Positions 39,001-52,537 of a stretch of 64,000 nucleotides of DNA are shown here, piece by piece. The notes under the pieces are model-generated. The model worked only from the letters and a program-made list of their open reading frames with translations, had not been told where the DNA came from and did no database searches. The DNA is from Piper betle. Lineage: Eukaryota; Streptophyta; Magnoliopsida; Piperales; Piperaceae. Position numbers and translations under genes: made by a program. Position 1 is the first letter of the stretch; every line of letters begins with the position of its first letter. The DNA is taken from positions 1-64,000 of the forward strand of contig JAURVB010014921.1 in assembly GCA_033002965.1 (NCBI GenBank), in the 5' to 3' direction.

Positions 39001-41590
39001 GCCAAATAAGCTATATAACCCTAGAAGAAACAATTATTTTGGCCTCACATTTCTCAAAAATCTGATTATTCCTACTTTAAGAAGGTTGATCATAGTTGCC
39101 ATCACAAACTAGATATCTGACTCTTTGAATTTCATCACTTAAGAACAATCACCAGTATTTGCTACAGCGTAGGCCAATGCAAAAGTGACTGGGAAAAAAA
39201 TCCACCTAGATGCAGAAAGTTGGCTTGTAATTGATCAACATGGAAGATAATTTTTGGAATCAGATGTTATTCAGTGTAAAATCTTTTCACAGAAATATCA
39301 TAATTTGTCCAACTATTAATGTATATGATGATGTTAAAAACTTAATGACACCAATTTAACAAGAGAGAACCTAACCGTTGAAGTCCTGAATGAACTAAAA
39401 GACTTTTTGTGCTTGAACTAGAGCCAGAAGTAGCTGATATGTTTCTACTGCCTCCATTGGCAAAGACTGAGCCGCTTTAATTTTGGCCTTTGTCTTGAGC
39501 AATGGCCCTTGCTCCCATTTTGCAGTCTCACCTAACGCTGCATCTATAACAAGTTCAGCTTCTGAATACCTCCCTTGTGAAGATAAAATTAAAGCAAGTA
39601 ATTGCCATCCTTTCAGAATAGAACCTCGTCAATGAACTGCTTCGCATATCTCAAAGCAACATTTAAATTTCGTTGCTCTGCACATTCGAAACCCAATTCA
39701 AAAATCAGGTCAGGATTGTGTGGCTCCAAAGCTAGAGCTTCATTTAAACATTTTAGAGACTCTGTTTGTAGCCTAGACTCCTCTGTGTCAGAAGCTGAAG
39801 ATTTTGCTTGTGTTGCCAAACAAAGACCCAATAAATGAAGTCCAACTCCTTTTAGGTGTTGATGTGCCCCATCTTTAGCTATGACCCTACGTGCATAACC
39901 CACCCCATCCGAAGCAAGGTTGCAGTCATTGCTACATAGTTTGGCAGCAAACAGTAATGCAAGAGGATCAACAGGTTCTTCATGACTGTTCAATGACATC
40001 CTCAATAAATTCAAAGCTGTAAATTTCTGCCCATCTGCAATGTAGCAAAGTGCCAAACGATTCCAGCGCTCACAACGCGTATAAAATCCAGGAAGGAGTT
40101 CCTCAAGCTGCTTAGCCACAACAAATGTCTCACCACATATAGCAAGTACAAATGTTAAATGCTCCATGACTTCAGGATCCCACTCTGTTTCACCTAGAGA
40201 TGATTTCTTAAGGAGTATTATTAACAGTAAAACTGCTTCCTCTATGTTGTTTTTGGGAACAAAGGACCCATCTTTTGAACAGCCAAACTTGGTGAACTAG
40301 CTTCTACACCACCATACAACAAAAACACTGCAAAATGCTTCTGGAGTCTAGCACAACAGCTGTTATCAAGATTCCATTGGCAAAGAAGTGCTCTCCTGTA
40401 TGCAGCTATTGCCTCATGGTAAGACCCAGCTTGCTTCCAAAGCTGTGGAAGAAGCTCAACCGCTTTACTAACAGTCTCTTGCAATTTACTATCAACCAGT
40501 GTGTCCGGTATACCCTGAGGAAATATCTTCTCCACAGCATCAACAATGCTCTTGCATTCCTGGGCGGCCTCTGGAAACCCTCAAAAAATCCAGGTTCAGT
40601 ATAACATTTTCAACTGACATAACAAGGGTAATACATTCGAGAGAGAGGGGAAACCAGTGTAAACTTCATCAACCTACAAGCAGTTCTTATTATTTATAAA
40701 ATTTATATATAAAAAAAGGCAACAATTATTATGCACGAGAAACTGGAACAGGTTACATAATCATCTGCATCGGCTTAAGATGAAAAAAAAACTACGAGAA
40801 ATAAAAAAGGAAGAAGGTATAAGCTTAAAGTACCAGTTATGCGTCCAAGCTTCTGGAGTGACATGGCTTTCATGTAGATAGCTTCAAGGACCAAACTAGC
40901 TGCATGTTGTGTAACTGATGAGTGGGTTGATTTACTACATATCAAGCACCTTTCCTACAAGGTGGCTTCTCCAGCATTGAGGATTGCAAACGATAATTGC
41001 AGCTTGAAGGTCAATTCCATCAAACACGCGGAGAGCAGCTTCTATGTTGCCCCTTTGGTACTCCAGCCGCCCAAGGAGTGCTCTAGCTTCCTGCAGAAAA
41101 ACCACATGTTCAAAACTTAAATTTTTTTACAGAATAGTAGACAATCAAATCCCTAAAACTCGCACTTGCCATACAGGGTGATTTCCAATGTTGTGCACAA
41201 TATGTCACCTTATTCATGGTGTCCGTTCGCATGTATATTATACACCTTTCAAGGGCTATACTATGAGCAGACATTGAACAGTTGGCCACAACCATTAATT
41301 GGCTCGAAGCATTGTCGCTATTTTGATGAATGCTTTTGGTCGCCCTATTATGTCAGTGAAGAACCAAAGCAATAATTTTGATCGCCTGGACCATGAATTG
41401 CATACACGTTGTAGTAAAGCAATCGTCTTTCCAACACCAAAAAACTAAAAACATAAAAAGGGGTGCAGGCGGCCAAACGAGGAAAAGGAGTTGCCACCTC
41501 GAAATTGAGCGACAGACAATCGCGAACTGCAGACTCGGCCTCCAAAATATTGCCTTCGTCAAGCTTCTCCTCCACTTCCGACGTGTTCAT
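36080..41590 (-). pseudogene. NPG1/NPGR (TTC7-like) tetratricopeptide-repeat protein gene, frame broken
   Basis: Members of this family are calmodulin-binding TPR proteins: NPG1 is needed for pollen germination, and NPG/NPGR proteins belong to the plasma-membrane PI4-kinase scaffold. Visible exons are 41590-41498, 41090-40834, 40570-39376, 38734-38588 and 36399-36080. Hallmarks are EVEEKLDEGNILEAESAVRD and LSLNFE (exon 1), EARALLGRLEYQRGN (exon 2), LLPQLWKQAGSYHEAIAAYR and ALALEPHNPDLIFELGFECA (exon 3), FEVWHGLA and KDADICLDKARDLKQYSS (exon 4), and SFLSDALQLEPTNPSAWYYL (exon 5). Frame breaks are at about 41003, 40935, 40273-40276, 39636, 39404-39408 and 38669. A TGA at 36383-36385 is in frame. 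The last intron starts with GC and contains a solo LTR. Either a young pseudogene or a gene with many assembly indels; the nonsense codon favours the former. Confidence 0.85.
36435..38456. mobile_element. solo LTR, family B copy 1 (2,022 bp, TSD CCAAT), in the last intron of the NPGR-like gene
   Basis: The element begins TGCCACGGGGCTG and ends GGGGCTATAACA. It is flanked by perfect CCAAT duplications at 36430-36434 and 38457-38461. There is no internal retroelement sequence, so it is a solo LTR. Its inner end lies about 30 bases from the 3' splice site of the host intron (exon begins at 36399). The interior is rich in TGCTCGG and CACTCGG motifs on the two strands. A second copy of this family spans 42080-52612, split by other insertions; the two align at both ends and over long interior stretches. 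Confidence 0.9.
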
Positions 41591-41656
41591 GAAAATGCCA
41601 TTCACCCATACTTCCCTGCCTCCGAAATCCGTATTTCCGGATCCCGCAGACGGCAC

Positions 41657-42079
41657 ACCCCCGCTTATCCCCTCCTACTCACAAGCAGGAAATTTATTGA
41701 AGATACTCAAAGAGTGCCATTTTTATTATTATTTTTTTAAAAAAAGGGGGTAAAGGTACCTGGAGGAGGAATTGAGCGACCTTCCTCATGTGGTGTGCAG
41801 AGGGCGATCTACAACAATAACAAGGGCGGGATCTGGTGCCTCATAGTATCACTGCTGCAACAAGGTACCTCTCCCCACCTAATCGACCCCGCAAAGATCC
41901 AATCCAATCTACGCAGGTCATGGAAAATCAGAAACCCAACAAAACTGGCATTCCATAAAGCCCGTCAAATCCAAGCAATCGTAAAATGCGATGATGTTGG
42001 TGTTGATTATAAGGAGAAATGGGGAATGCAGAGAGGCAAGTGATGGGATGGTTGGAGGCGTTGGACGATGATCGCCATT
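41657..42079 (-). other. probable 5' leader/upstream part of the NPGR-like gene, proximal segment
   Basis: This non-coding DNA lies between the first recognised NPGR exon and the LTR nest. On the minus strand it contains C/T-rich leader-like sequence near 42030-42079. It appears to continue on the far side of the nest at 52613, where a similar CT-rich stretch follows a TATA-like sequence. This reading is inferred from composition only. Confidence 0.4.
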
Positions 42080-42332
42080 TGCGTCACGGGGCTGATTTTA
42101 CTACTCAAAAATTTTCTATCCCAGTCAATCCTGTATGGCACATTCTCACCCAGAGAATGCTGAGTATACTGATAGAATAATGACCGAAGTCCACGACACA
42201 AACACCACTCTTGTATTTGGCTAACTCCTCGACATCGAGGTTACTGATTTTGTTCTTACCAAATTTCTATCCTCGATATTACTATTCCAATCAGCCTTTT
42301 GCTTGATTATTTGTATTTGATCACACACCAGG

Positions 42333-45255
42333 TGTAAAACCCGTGATTCGAGTTAAGTGTTTTACGTTACTGAACCAGTCGATTTGACCGTTGGTTCGAG
42401 TCGAGTCAGTTTCATGAACCGTGTGCTGAGTCGAGGCCAGCCGTGAGTTATGAGCGATGAGAGTCAGGTGTACCTGAATATATGATGATAACGTCGAGAA
42501 GATGGTGAGATATGAGTTATCAGAATATATGAAAGTATGCAGTATTTTTTTCTTTTTATATATTTGATCGTAGAAATAGTTTTAGGCCGAATAACGCATT
42601 AGGACGCGTTGGATTATATTCGGGTGGGTTATTAGTTATAGAGCATGCTATTTAGATGTTGTTGTGTTTGTTTTATTTTATGGAATTTTTCCATATTTTT
42701 AAGATTTTTTTAGAATTTATTACGAACTAGTTATTATTTTGACTCGAGTAGGAATCGAGTCAATACTTATTTACGAAACTGCCATTGAGGGTATTCTTCT
42801 CCCTCCCGACACTTACCCTCCCTAAACCCTCGCCGTGTGTGCTGCCGCCGTCACCGCCGACGCCGCGCTGCCGCCGATCGACGCCGCCCTGCCTTGCCGT
42901 GCCGTCACCATGCCGCCACGACCAACCCCAGCCACCGATCGCCTGCCAGCGCGCCACCGCGACGCCACGAGGCCGCCTCGGCCGTCGCCACTCCGGGCCG
43001 GATTCCGCCGCCATTCGGTCGCCGTTGCCGCCGCTGTGACCACCAGTCTCACCCCCTCGCCGTCGCCGACGTTTCCCCCATCATCCCGACCGCCGTCGAG
43101 GCTGGCCGCAGCCCCGATCGGAGCACGCCGCCGCCGCCACCCATTTTCGACGCCGCCGCCGACGGCCATCGCCGCCCTGGCTGCTTTGTTTGACACCACC
43201 ATTGGACCAAGCTCGTCGAGCTGGTGCCGGTAGAGCCCCTGATTGCCCCGTCCCGAATCATTGCCGGAAAACCGCCGGAATCCGCCGGAAAACCGCTGAC
43301 ACTCGCCGGAACCGCTGGAAAATTGGATTCGTGGGAAATTCGCCGGATCATCCACCGAACACACCCGGTCCAATCTGATCGGACTTCGGACGCCGCTAGG
43401 TGTCGAATTCGAGTTTCGAGCCACGAAACGGAAACCCTAGCCGTCGCCGATTTTCGAAGACGCGAGGTATAATTTATTTTAATTTAATTATTTAAAAATA
43501 TTGGTTATTAGAATTGCATGCCAGGATTTGTGGGTGTGTATATATATATATATATATATATATTTTTAATGTAGGTTTGATTAAGAATAGAAATATGAAA
43601 TTGTTTGGTTGAGTGGTGTTAAAAATGGAGGCTAAGAAACTAATTAGGGTAACTAGGTAATGATCTTGATCTAATGCAAACTAGCCTAAGTAGACTTGCT
43701 AGAATTGATATAGGTTGATGTGTGTTGATTGATGCGTGATTGTGTTGATTGTGTGTGCATGCTATAGGATGTGTGATTCATCATGCGGGCGTTAGTTTTT
43801 AGCTTGATTGTGTAGGTACGGTGTAGGAGCTCGCCGCCTAGGCGCGTGGACCCGTTTGGAGCTTCTACCAGGTCCGTTTAGGACTCGTTCTCTGTTTTTA
43901 CGCTACTCTATTGTGTATTTGATTTATCATGTGCAGGACGAGTTAAGTGGCGTTTTATCGGATCCCACTTAACTCGGGCCATTTAGCCAACAATTTTCCG
44001 GATTAATAACCCTCAAGGATGAGATCCCTCGAGTTTGTTTTCGAACTTCAGATCCAGCTCACGTTGCCTTCGGGCCTATTGTATAAATCCCAACCCAGAC
44101 CTATATATATGTATAGTTTTCGCATTTTTGTGAGAGATTGAATGAGGGAAATCCGACTACTGTGCTACGCGAGCGGGCACGTGTGAGTCGATAGTGGGCT
44201 CTGGAATGGTGTACAAGCCGTTTCATTCCCGAGGGATCCTGACAACTCCACCTTTGAGTTCCTCAAACCCGGAGAAGTGTGGAGGTTCACGGGTATTGCA
44301 TTGTAGCGCATGTCTAGACTTGTGGTTTCAAAGGGTACTGAAGGCGACTGCCTGAGAGTACTCGGCCTTCGTGCTCAAGGCCAGGAGTAATATGGAAGGT
44401 GCAGAGGGCGGAAAGGAATGAGATTTGATGCGAGAAGCGATAGAGAAATGGCCGAGGTATGAGAATGTGAAAGATAGGGGGACGCTGTCGACCCGAGGGC
44501 GACGGCTCCCGTATGTGCCCTGATGAGAGTTCTTGAGGAAGTATATGGTTTTCATTCAACAGGAGAGTTTGCTCTCCTGTGCCAGATTGATATTAGTTAT
44601 TTTCCGGGCCGGTAACACTCGTTACTGACGGTTTTTCTATATATATGTAGGTGAGGAATGCGAGCAATGAAAGCTGTCGGGACTGCGGAGGAGCAGCACA
44701 GAACCGCGCACACATGTACCTGCCGCGTGTAACGTATAATGATGTTGTGTTAATGCTATGTGAATGATAATTTTAGAATGTGTTTGTCTTGGATGAATTG
44801 CTTGTTATGAAATGAACGGGTAGATGTGAATGATTAGGGAGCCTTGAGTTCAGCCTCGGCTCAGATGAAAACAAATGAGATAATGATGGAATGTCGCAGT
44901 AGATTGTTATGTTTTGTCGTATTTTGATAAAATATTATATACCCTTGTTGTGGACAGGTTGGCCCCTATTGCACTTTTAGGGGAGATTCTGTCCGTTTTT
45001 TTTGTAAAAATTAATGAATTTTTATTTAAATTCTTGCCTTTTGCATGGTTTTGGTTTGCTTGCACATCATGGCATGCATGTAGGACTACGTTAGAACCCA
45101 CGCATCCCATCCATGCACTTCACATTTGCATCTCCATCTTGAGACGCCGAGGGAGATCCGGGTCGGCTTAACCGAACCCAGTAGGTTAGCGAACAGTTCG
45201 GTCGCCGGTGACATTTCCGGGTTGGTTCACGGGTGAGCCGAAACGGGGTGTTACA
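42333..45255 (+). mobile_element. solo LTR, family A copy 2 (about 2.9 kb)
   Basis: The element begins TGTAAAACCCGTGATTCGAG and ends CGGGGTGTTACA, matching copy 1 at 1220-4104 along its length with many substitutions. Flanks are CCAGG (42328-42332) and CAAGC (45256-45260). The unoccupied sequence in family B copy 1 (TCACACACAAGC, about 36690) shows CAAGC was the target, so the left duplication has two mismatches. It contains a TATA-like CCTATATATATG at about 44099 and a (TA)n run at 43541-43562. No internal domain is present. Confidence 0.9.
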
Positions 45256-45976
45256 CAAGCACCGATACAATATTTTTGATTACCAGCACGCCTTGTCGAT
45301 AAGCTATTCTGAGAACCAAACAGTACCACACTCGACAACTGCCCAATCGCCCAAAATACTGAAATGCGTATTGGGGTCATGCCGTTTGCCCTTACTCGTC
45401 TCACCACAACTGGCTACCTTATAAAATTCGATCGTGACCTAAATACAGAAGTTTCCTACCTAAAACGTCAGCCAACAAGCAAAACGATAAATTACAGGAA
45501 AAACAATTCTCAACCTTATATTATCACACATAAGGATTACAAACACTCTACTTTCTACTTCAAGTATTTGCTCAACTTGTGGACAGTCCCCACAGCCTTG
45601 CCCCAATGCACCTCAAATACAATGGAACTCAGAGGATTAGGATTACTATAACCCAAGTAACCCGCTTGCCACACACTAGCAACCCACAAAGTGTACTTGG
45701 ATTCTAGCAAACTCCAATAAAAGTCCAGTACTCTTTACCAGCACCAGCTGCAACAACACCTTCACAAGTTTCCTTCTCTCCCAGATGTCTCTGCACTCCA
45801 GACTTCATGGTGCACCAATCACCTAGGGAATTCTCTCCTCGATTTTTCTCCTTTTCGAATCTCTTCCAACCTTCACATTGTGTATTTATAATCCACGATC
45901 TCCTGCTTCAAGATAACTCCGATCTTAGTCAGCATTCTTATCTCCAAAAGATACTGCAAAAATCTACTGCGTCACC

Positions 45977-47181
45977 TATAATGACCCCCCGTTCTGAGCT
46001 ATGAACGAAGTGTTACTATATAAAACTAAGTGTCTCATAAATTAATTTTCTATTAATTTTTTCAAGATTTTAAATAAATCCATAACAATAAATTTAATAT
46101 ACAAATGCTCAGAATAATCTAAGCCCCATGAACTGAACCAAAATCCCACTGTCATGCAAACAATCTCAAGAAAAGAATAGTCCAATAATAAAGTCATCTA
46201 GTTGTCCCAACTCTGCCCATCCTTCCATGCTCATACCTGCAGAGGCAATTCCGCATTAGTGATAAAAACACTAAGTCGTATAATTACAAGATCAATTAAT
46301 ATATTCCCCACAACATCTGAATTATGTCTTTTAGTGATTATGAGCCTATGCTGAGCTCTTAATATACTGAGAGGGTGGCCACCCATCTAGCTACAATCCT
46401 ATGTATGCGCACACACGCTACGTGGCCCTTGGCCTGTAGTTACCGATATTTGTCATTAACTCACCTTCTCGGTATCACAAGTGCATAATGAGCCATCTTG
46501 CGCCACTGCGCCCTTGTCATCCTTTTCGGCATGGGGGCATGTATTTTATCTTTTAGGGGGTACTGCCCTATGTCGGATTAAGTCAATTCATTGACCCCAG
46601 TTGTATTCGGTGCATGGTGGTCGAATATGAATTCAAGTTGACCAAGACTCCCACATAGTAATTTTTTTAAGGGTGTTGCCATGTGTCGGACTGAGCCAAT
46701 TCTTTGACCCTGATTGCGCTCGGCACATGGTGATCGAAAGTGGACTCAGGCTGACCAAGACTCTAAATCGAAATATATAACATTTCAAATAATACCCGGT
46801 ATTGTGATGAAGAACCCGCAACTATGACACATGATCCTAATATAAATGTAATTTCTCTAAAGCCAAATGTGCTCACAAGCTATCTAGAGGATGTTTAATA
46901 TAATATCAGAACTCTCCTTTATATAGAAGAATATGTATGAAATTCAATAAGTCATTGTATTAAATTTTATTAATATGTATGGAATTTAAGAAGTTAGTAC
47001 ATTAAATTTTATAGAAAAGAACATAATAACTCATAACTATATCATTTGTGTGATAATGAATAGTCAAAAACTTACTATTAAGCGAATACGAATGGGTTAT
47101 AATTGATAATTTATGATTTTGATTCTTAAGAATTTATTTAATTAAATAAAATAACCTAATTATATTTTTCGGGTTTTTACA
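45977..47181. mobile_element. 1.2-kb element with TA...CA ends, copy 1 (TSD TCACC)
   Basis: The element starts TATAATGACCCCCC and ends CGGGTTTTTACA. Perfect TCACC duplications lie at 45972-45976 and 47182-47186, and family B copy 1 supplies the empty site (about 37398). Internal phrases such as GTCGGATTAAGTCAATTCAT and GGTGCATGGTGGTCGAA recur in the related element at 56996-58891. No coding capacity is seen. A 5-bp duplication with TG-like termini points to an LTR-type element, probably a solo LTR with non-canonical ends. In the reverse orientation it would begin TGTAAAAACCC and end TTATA. Confidence 0.82.
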
Positions 47182-47520
47182 TCACCAGCAACCCAGCCCT
47201 AATCCCGTCTAGGTTCTTCACACGGTTTTCCAGTTTATCTCTAGAAGTTAGTTATAACATCGTGATCATAATCTTCTCCCAGATATGATCAAATTCTGGT
47301 AACAACCTCCCAACAGATCGTTGGTTGCATCGCTGGACTCAAATCTAGCCCATGGTTCAACCTCAGCCATCACCTCGCCACTGGTTCAATCTCATTACCT
47401 CGTCCAGCAATTACCGGCCACAATACCACCAATGGTATACTGCTGCATTTCCCGGCATCCATACCATTGCAAACACCGGCATTCATCCATCGTTGGACAT
47501 CGCTACCGCTGAAGCACCTA

Positions 47521-50500
47521 TACCCTTTGAACCTCAAGTCCGGACATGCGTTGTACTAAACAGTACCCGTAACCCTCCACGTCCTCCGGGTGTGAGGAAC
47601 TCAAACGCGGAGTTATCAGGATCCCTCGGGAATGGAACAGTCTGCTGGCACTAATCCAGAGCCCGCTTTTACTGGCACGACATTCGCTCATGGTACGTGC
47701 AGCCGACTCATCTTCTCTTGTCTCACTGAAAACTCGACAAAACTATTTATAGGGCTGGGTCGGGATTTATTATAATAGGCCCGAAGGCAACTTGAGGTGG
47801 ATCTTATTTTCGAAAACAAACTCGAGGGATCTCATCCTCGAGGGTTATTAATTCCGAAAAACATCGACCAGGTGACCCGTGTTAGGTGGAGTCCAATAAA
47901 TCATCCACCTGACACGTCCTACAATCAATAAATCAAATCGCCGATAGAATAGAGCGATAAAACCTGAGAAGCGTGTCCTAACGGACCTGTCAAAAGCTCC
48001 AAGCGCAGTCTCGTGCCTAGACGGCGAGCTCCTTCAACGAACCTACATGGACATAATTATTTACTAATGCCCATACATATATGATGCACGCTTATATAAC
48101 TAATATATCCACATGCATACAATCATCTAATCAAACATGACAATTATCTCGACCATTACCCTACATCTCTAATTGTCAAGCAAGTTAATGATTTTATCAT
48201 TTCATATGTTACTTATTACGTAGCACTTTTAATTCCAATTTCAAAGCATACCTATTCTAATTAGGTGACAATGGTTTAATCAATTTAATCTGTTTAACTT
48301 AATGCTAGCATGCAAAACCTAATTCATACAAATTCATAAATTAACTAGTTAACAAGCATTTAATTAACTATTCAATGGTTTACTAACAATTTCATTACTA
48401 AGCATTCACATCATACAACACAATTTACGCTAATCATCACATGTTTATCATAATCACGATTAATTAAACAAAAATCATGAAGTTAATAAAATTAATTCTA
48501 ATATGCTACTATGACCACAACATGTATGTAATAATTCTAAAAAAAGGGAAGAACCACCTCGCGATCGGCGCTGAAATCGGTGCCGACGGACGAAGGCGGT
48601 GAAGGCGAGTTGGCGGTTTTCCGGCTACTGTGCCAGCGGTTTTTCAGCAGTTCCGGTGGTTTTCTGGTGACTGCTCCGGCGAGGCAATCGGAGGTAGGGG
48701 TTAGCACCGTCTCGGTGAGCCGGACCCAATGGTGGTGACGACAAAGGCAGCCGCGGCGGTGATGGCCACCGACGGCGGCATCGAGTGCGGTCGGGGCGGT
48801 TGGCCGCTCCAATTAGACCCACGGCCGGCCTCGACGGCGGCGCTAAGCAGGGGGAAAGGTAGGGGAGGTCGAGGGAGAAGCTCCGACGTCATGGCGGCGG
48901 CGGTCCGGCGCAGACGGCGGCGGAATCGCGTCAGGAATGGCGGGAAATCGAGGGCGATTTCCGGCATCGCGACGGCTGGACGGTGGCGGCGTGGTCAAGG
49001 CGGCAAGCGACGACCGGCCGGGCTGGGTGTTGATCTGCGGCGAGGTGGCGTCGACAACGGTGGCAAAAGCCTCAAGGGCGGCAGCGGTGAAAACACGGGT
49101 TGGGGGAGGAAGATGAGAAGTAGAGGGGGTGGCAAAGTTGTAAATAAGACTTGACTCGACACCGGCTCGAGTCAAGAATGATAACAGACTCGGAATAAAT
49201 CCTAGAAAAATCCAGAAAAATTGGGAAAAATCCCATAAAATCAAACAAAATATCACAACATCCAAATGACATGTCGTATAACTAATAACCCACCCGAATA
49301 CTATCTAACGCGTCCTAATGCGTTATTCGGCCTAAACTAATTCTATGGTCACAACATAAAAATAAAATAAAATCATCAACTGTATACTCTCATATCTACT
49401 GATAACTCAGTCTGCTGATGCGTATCTGATGCTATAATGGATACTTGGTATACATAATGTAACACCCCAAATCCGGTTCACGCTCGTGAACCAAACCGGC
49501 ATGTTACAGGCCCCGGTTAGGTCGGCTAACCCGAACCTAACTCATGTGGATCCAATCTCGGCGTCTTAAGATGAAGATACGATCCATCATGAATGAATAA
49601 ATATACAAAATCCTAACATGGTACTACATGAATGACAAGCAATTCAAAATACACACCACTACAGTTACGATCAAATTCTGAAATCAAAACAGACTGGGTC
49701 TCCCCTAAAAATGCAATTAGGGTCCACCCTGTCAAAATAATATATATACAAATATATCACATATATACGTATAGCAACGATAGCATTCACACATACTTCT
49801 AATCTATTATATTCATCATTCTCTGAACTTTGGGTCCTAACCCCACTTTTGCTGCGCTACTCTGACCATTTCATTTCATGTCATTGTCATGCATCAAACA
49901 TTTAATCATGTCATTCACAATATAATAACATAATAATGCAATATTAAACATTCAGAAATCTAACATGTGTGTGTGCACAAGACCTCATTGCTCCTCCGTC
50001 CAAGCTGGCGCATCCATCTCGTGCTTATCACCTACATATATATAAGAAAAACGTCAGTAACAAGCGTTACTGGTCCGGAAAATAAAATAACTATAACAAA
50101 CTGGCTATGAGAGCAAACTCTCATCTGAAAGAAAACATCATACTTCCACGTGAACACTCTGAAGGGCACTACTGAGGAGCCACTGGGCTGCAGACCCGGT
50201 AGCATCCCGAACTTACTGTCTGCTGCTGTACTGTGCTACTCTCAGCACTTCTTTTTCAGTACTTCTCATGAAACTTTATCCTAAGCCCTCTCCTTACCTC
50301 CATATTTCTCCTGGCCTTGAGCACGAAGGCCGAGTACTCTCAGGCAGTCGCCTTTAGTACCCTTTGAACCACAAGTCCGGACATGCGCTGTACTAAACAG
50401 TACCCGTAAACCTCCACGTTCTCCGGGTGTGAGGAACTCAAACGCGGAGTTGTCAGGATCCCTCGGGAATGGAACAGTCCGCTGGCACTAATCCAGAGCC

Positions 50501-52537
50501 CGCTTTGACTGTCACGGCATCCTCTGCATGGTACGTGCAGTCGGTTTCTCCATCTCTCGTCTCACTGAAAACTCGATAAAACTATATATATAGGCCTGGG
50601 AAGGGATTCATATAATAGGCCCGAAGGCAACTTGTGGTGGATCTTGTTTTCGAAATCATCCTCGAGGGATCTCATCCTCGAGGGGTTATTAATCCGGAAA
50701 TATTCGATTAAATGGCCCGAGTTAAGTGGGATCCGATAAAACGCCACTTAACCCGCCCTGCAATAATAAAATAAACATACAATGGAAGAGCGTAAAACAA
50801 GACGAGTCCTAAACGGACCTGGTGGAAGCTCCAAGCGTGTCATCGCGCCTAGGCGGCGAGCTCCTACTTCGTACCTACACATCAAAACTAGATACTAACG
50901 CCCGCTAACTAAATGATGCATCAAACTCAACAAACATCACCCAATACGAATAACATCCATCAACAATCAAGTAATCATAATGTAAAAATAATTCTACGTC
51001 ATCCTATTCATACCAATTTTATACTGTTTTTCTAAGTTACGTCATACTCGATTAACATGCTCATATTTACTTATCTCACTAGACTACTTATCCTCCATTC
51101 ACTATCAATCACATCATGTAACTTCATTCATACTCTGACATTCATCATGATAATTAATCAACCCTAGCATGCTATGCTAACAATTATCATCAATTTTAAA
51201 TAAATCAATCGGAGGTAATTATACCTCACGTCGTCGGCAATCGGCGACGGCTAGGGTTCCGTCGCGCGTCTCGGAGCTCAAATTTGGCGCTCATCGGCGT
51301 CCGAAGCTCGATCGGGCTCCACTGGGTGAGCCCCGCGGAAGATCCGGTGAATTCCGGCGAATTCCAGAAATTCCGATTTTTCGGCGGTTTTCCGGCAGCT
51401 ACTGGCGGTTTTCCGGCGACTTCCGGTGGTTTTCCGGCAACCATCGCCTACGGCGCCTACTAGTCGGAAAGGGGTCGTGTTGGGTACCCTCGGAACCGGC
51501 TCGGCGAGCCCGACTCATCTATGGCCTCAACATGGTCGACGGAGTTGGCGGCTCGCCGGAAAATGGTCAAAACAGTGGTGGCGGCGGTGGGTGACTCGAT
51601 CCGGCCGGGATGGGCGGCGCTGGCCTCCGTTCCGGTCGGGGACGGTCGTGGGTTGGTCGAAGACGTCGAGGTGACCACTCGATCACGGCGGCGACGGTCG
51701 CCGGCGGCGAAATCGGCAACGCGAAGCACAACGCGGGCGCGGCGATTGGCGAGGCGTTCCGGCGTCGCGGCGGCCACATGGTGGCCGGACCTGGTCGGGG
51801 CGGCAGGCCGACGTTGTCGCCGAGCTGGGCGGCGTCGGTCGACGGCCGGGCGGCGCCGACAGCGGCGGCGGTGGCGCGCGAACAGGGGCGGCGCGGGCGA
51901 GGGTTTGGGCGCGGGGGAAGAAAAAGTCGGGGTGAAAATGGGTGGCAAACTCGTAAATAATACTTGACTCGTCTCCGGCTCGAGTCAAGTATCATAACTA
52001 ACTCGTATTAAATCCTAAAAAATTCATAAAAATCGGGAAAAATCCCGTAAAATCAAACAACACCAAAAAAATTATAATGATATGCTCTAGAACTATCAAC
52101 CCACCCAAAATGCCCGCGACGCGTCCTAACGCGGTAAACGGCCTAAAACTAATTCTACGATCCACTATATATAAAATAAAAAAATCACTGGCATACTCTC
52201 ATATATTCTGATAACTCATTCTGTTCTGCTGTATTCATGACGTTATCATCATATACTTGGGTACGCATGACCCTCATAGCTCATACACGCGACTGACATC
52301 GGCTCAGTACACGTGTCCTGAAACTGACTCAACTCGAAAAATAATGGTCGACCCGACCGGTTCTGAATATAAAACCCTGACTCGAATCGTGGGGTTTTAC
52401 ACAAAAACCCTCATAGCACGTGCGCACGGTCGGCCTCGGCCCCGTACACGTGTTCTGAAAGCTGAACCAATTCGAACCACGGTCAAACCGACCGGCTAAC
52501 GACTATAAAACCCTGACTCGAGTCGTGGGTTTTACAC
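47521..52537 (-). mobile_element. truncated family A LTR (outer), split by a second family A solo LTR
   Basis: On the minus strand the element begins at 52537 with TGTAAAACCCACGACTCGAG and runs to 47521, where it stops at a point corresponding to about 3200 in copy 1. About 0.9 kb of the LTR's far end is therefore absent. The interior is interrupted at 49458-52401 by another copy in the same orientation. No target duplication can be identified because the left end is lost. Coding-like ORFs within its GC-rich part (48600-49150) are spurious. Confidence 0.85.
49458..52401 (-). mobile_element. solo LTR, family A copy 4, nested inside the truncated family A LTR
   Basis: On the plus strand it begins TGTAACACCCCAAA and ends GGGGTTTTACA, the reverse of copy 1. 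It is flanked by CATAA (49453-49457) and CAAAA (52402-52406), one mismatch apart. The empty site in copy 1 (TACGCATGACCCTCATAGC, near 1345) shows how the two halves of the host LTR rejoin. No internal region is present. A TATA-like TATATATATAGG appears at about 50583 in reverse. It is the innermost layer of the nest, so it arrived after the LTR that contains it. Confidence 0.9.

Noticed and set aside
42822..43424. A 200-codon ORF and its opposite-strand partners within the LTR
   Set aside because: They lie in the GC-rich part of a solo LTR; the homologous region in the other copies (about 1800-2200, 48600-49150 and 51460-51990) does not keep the same reading frame.
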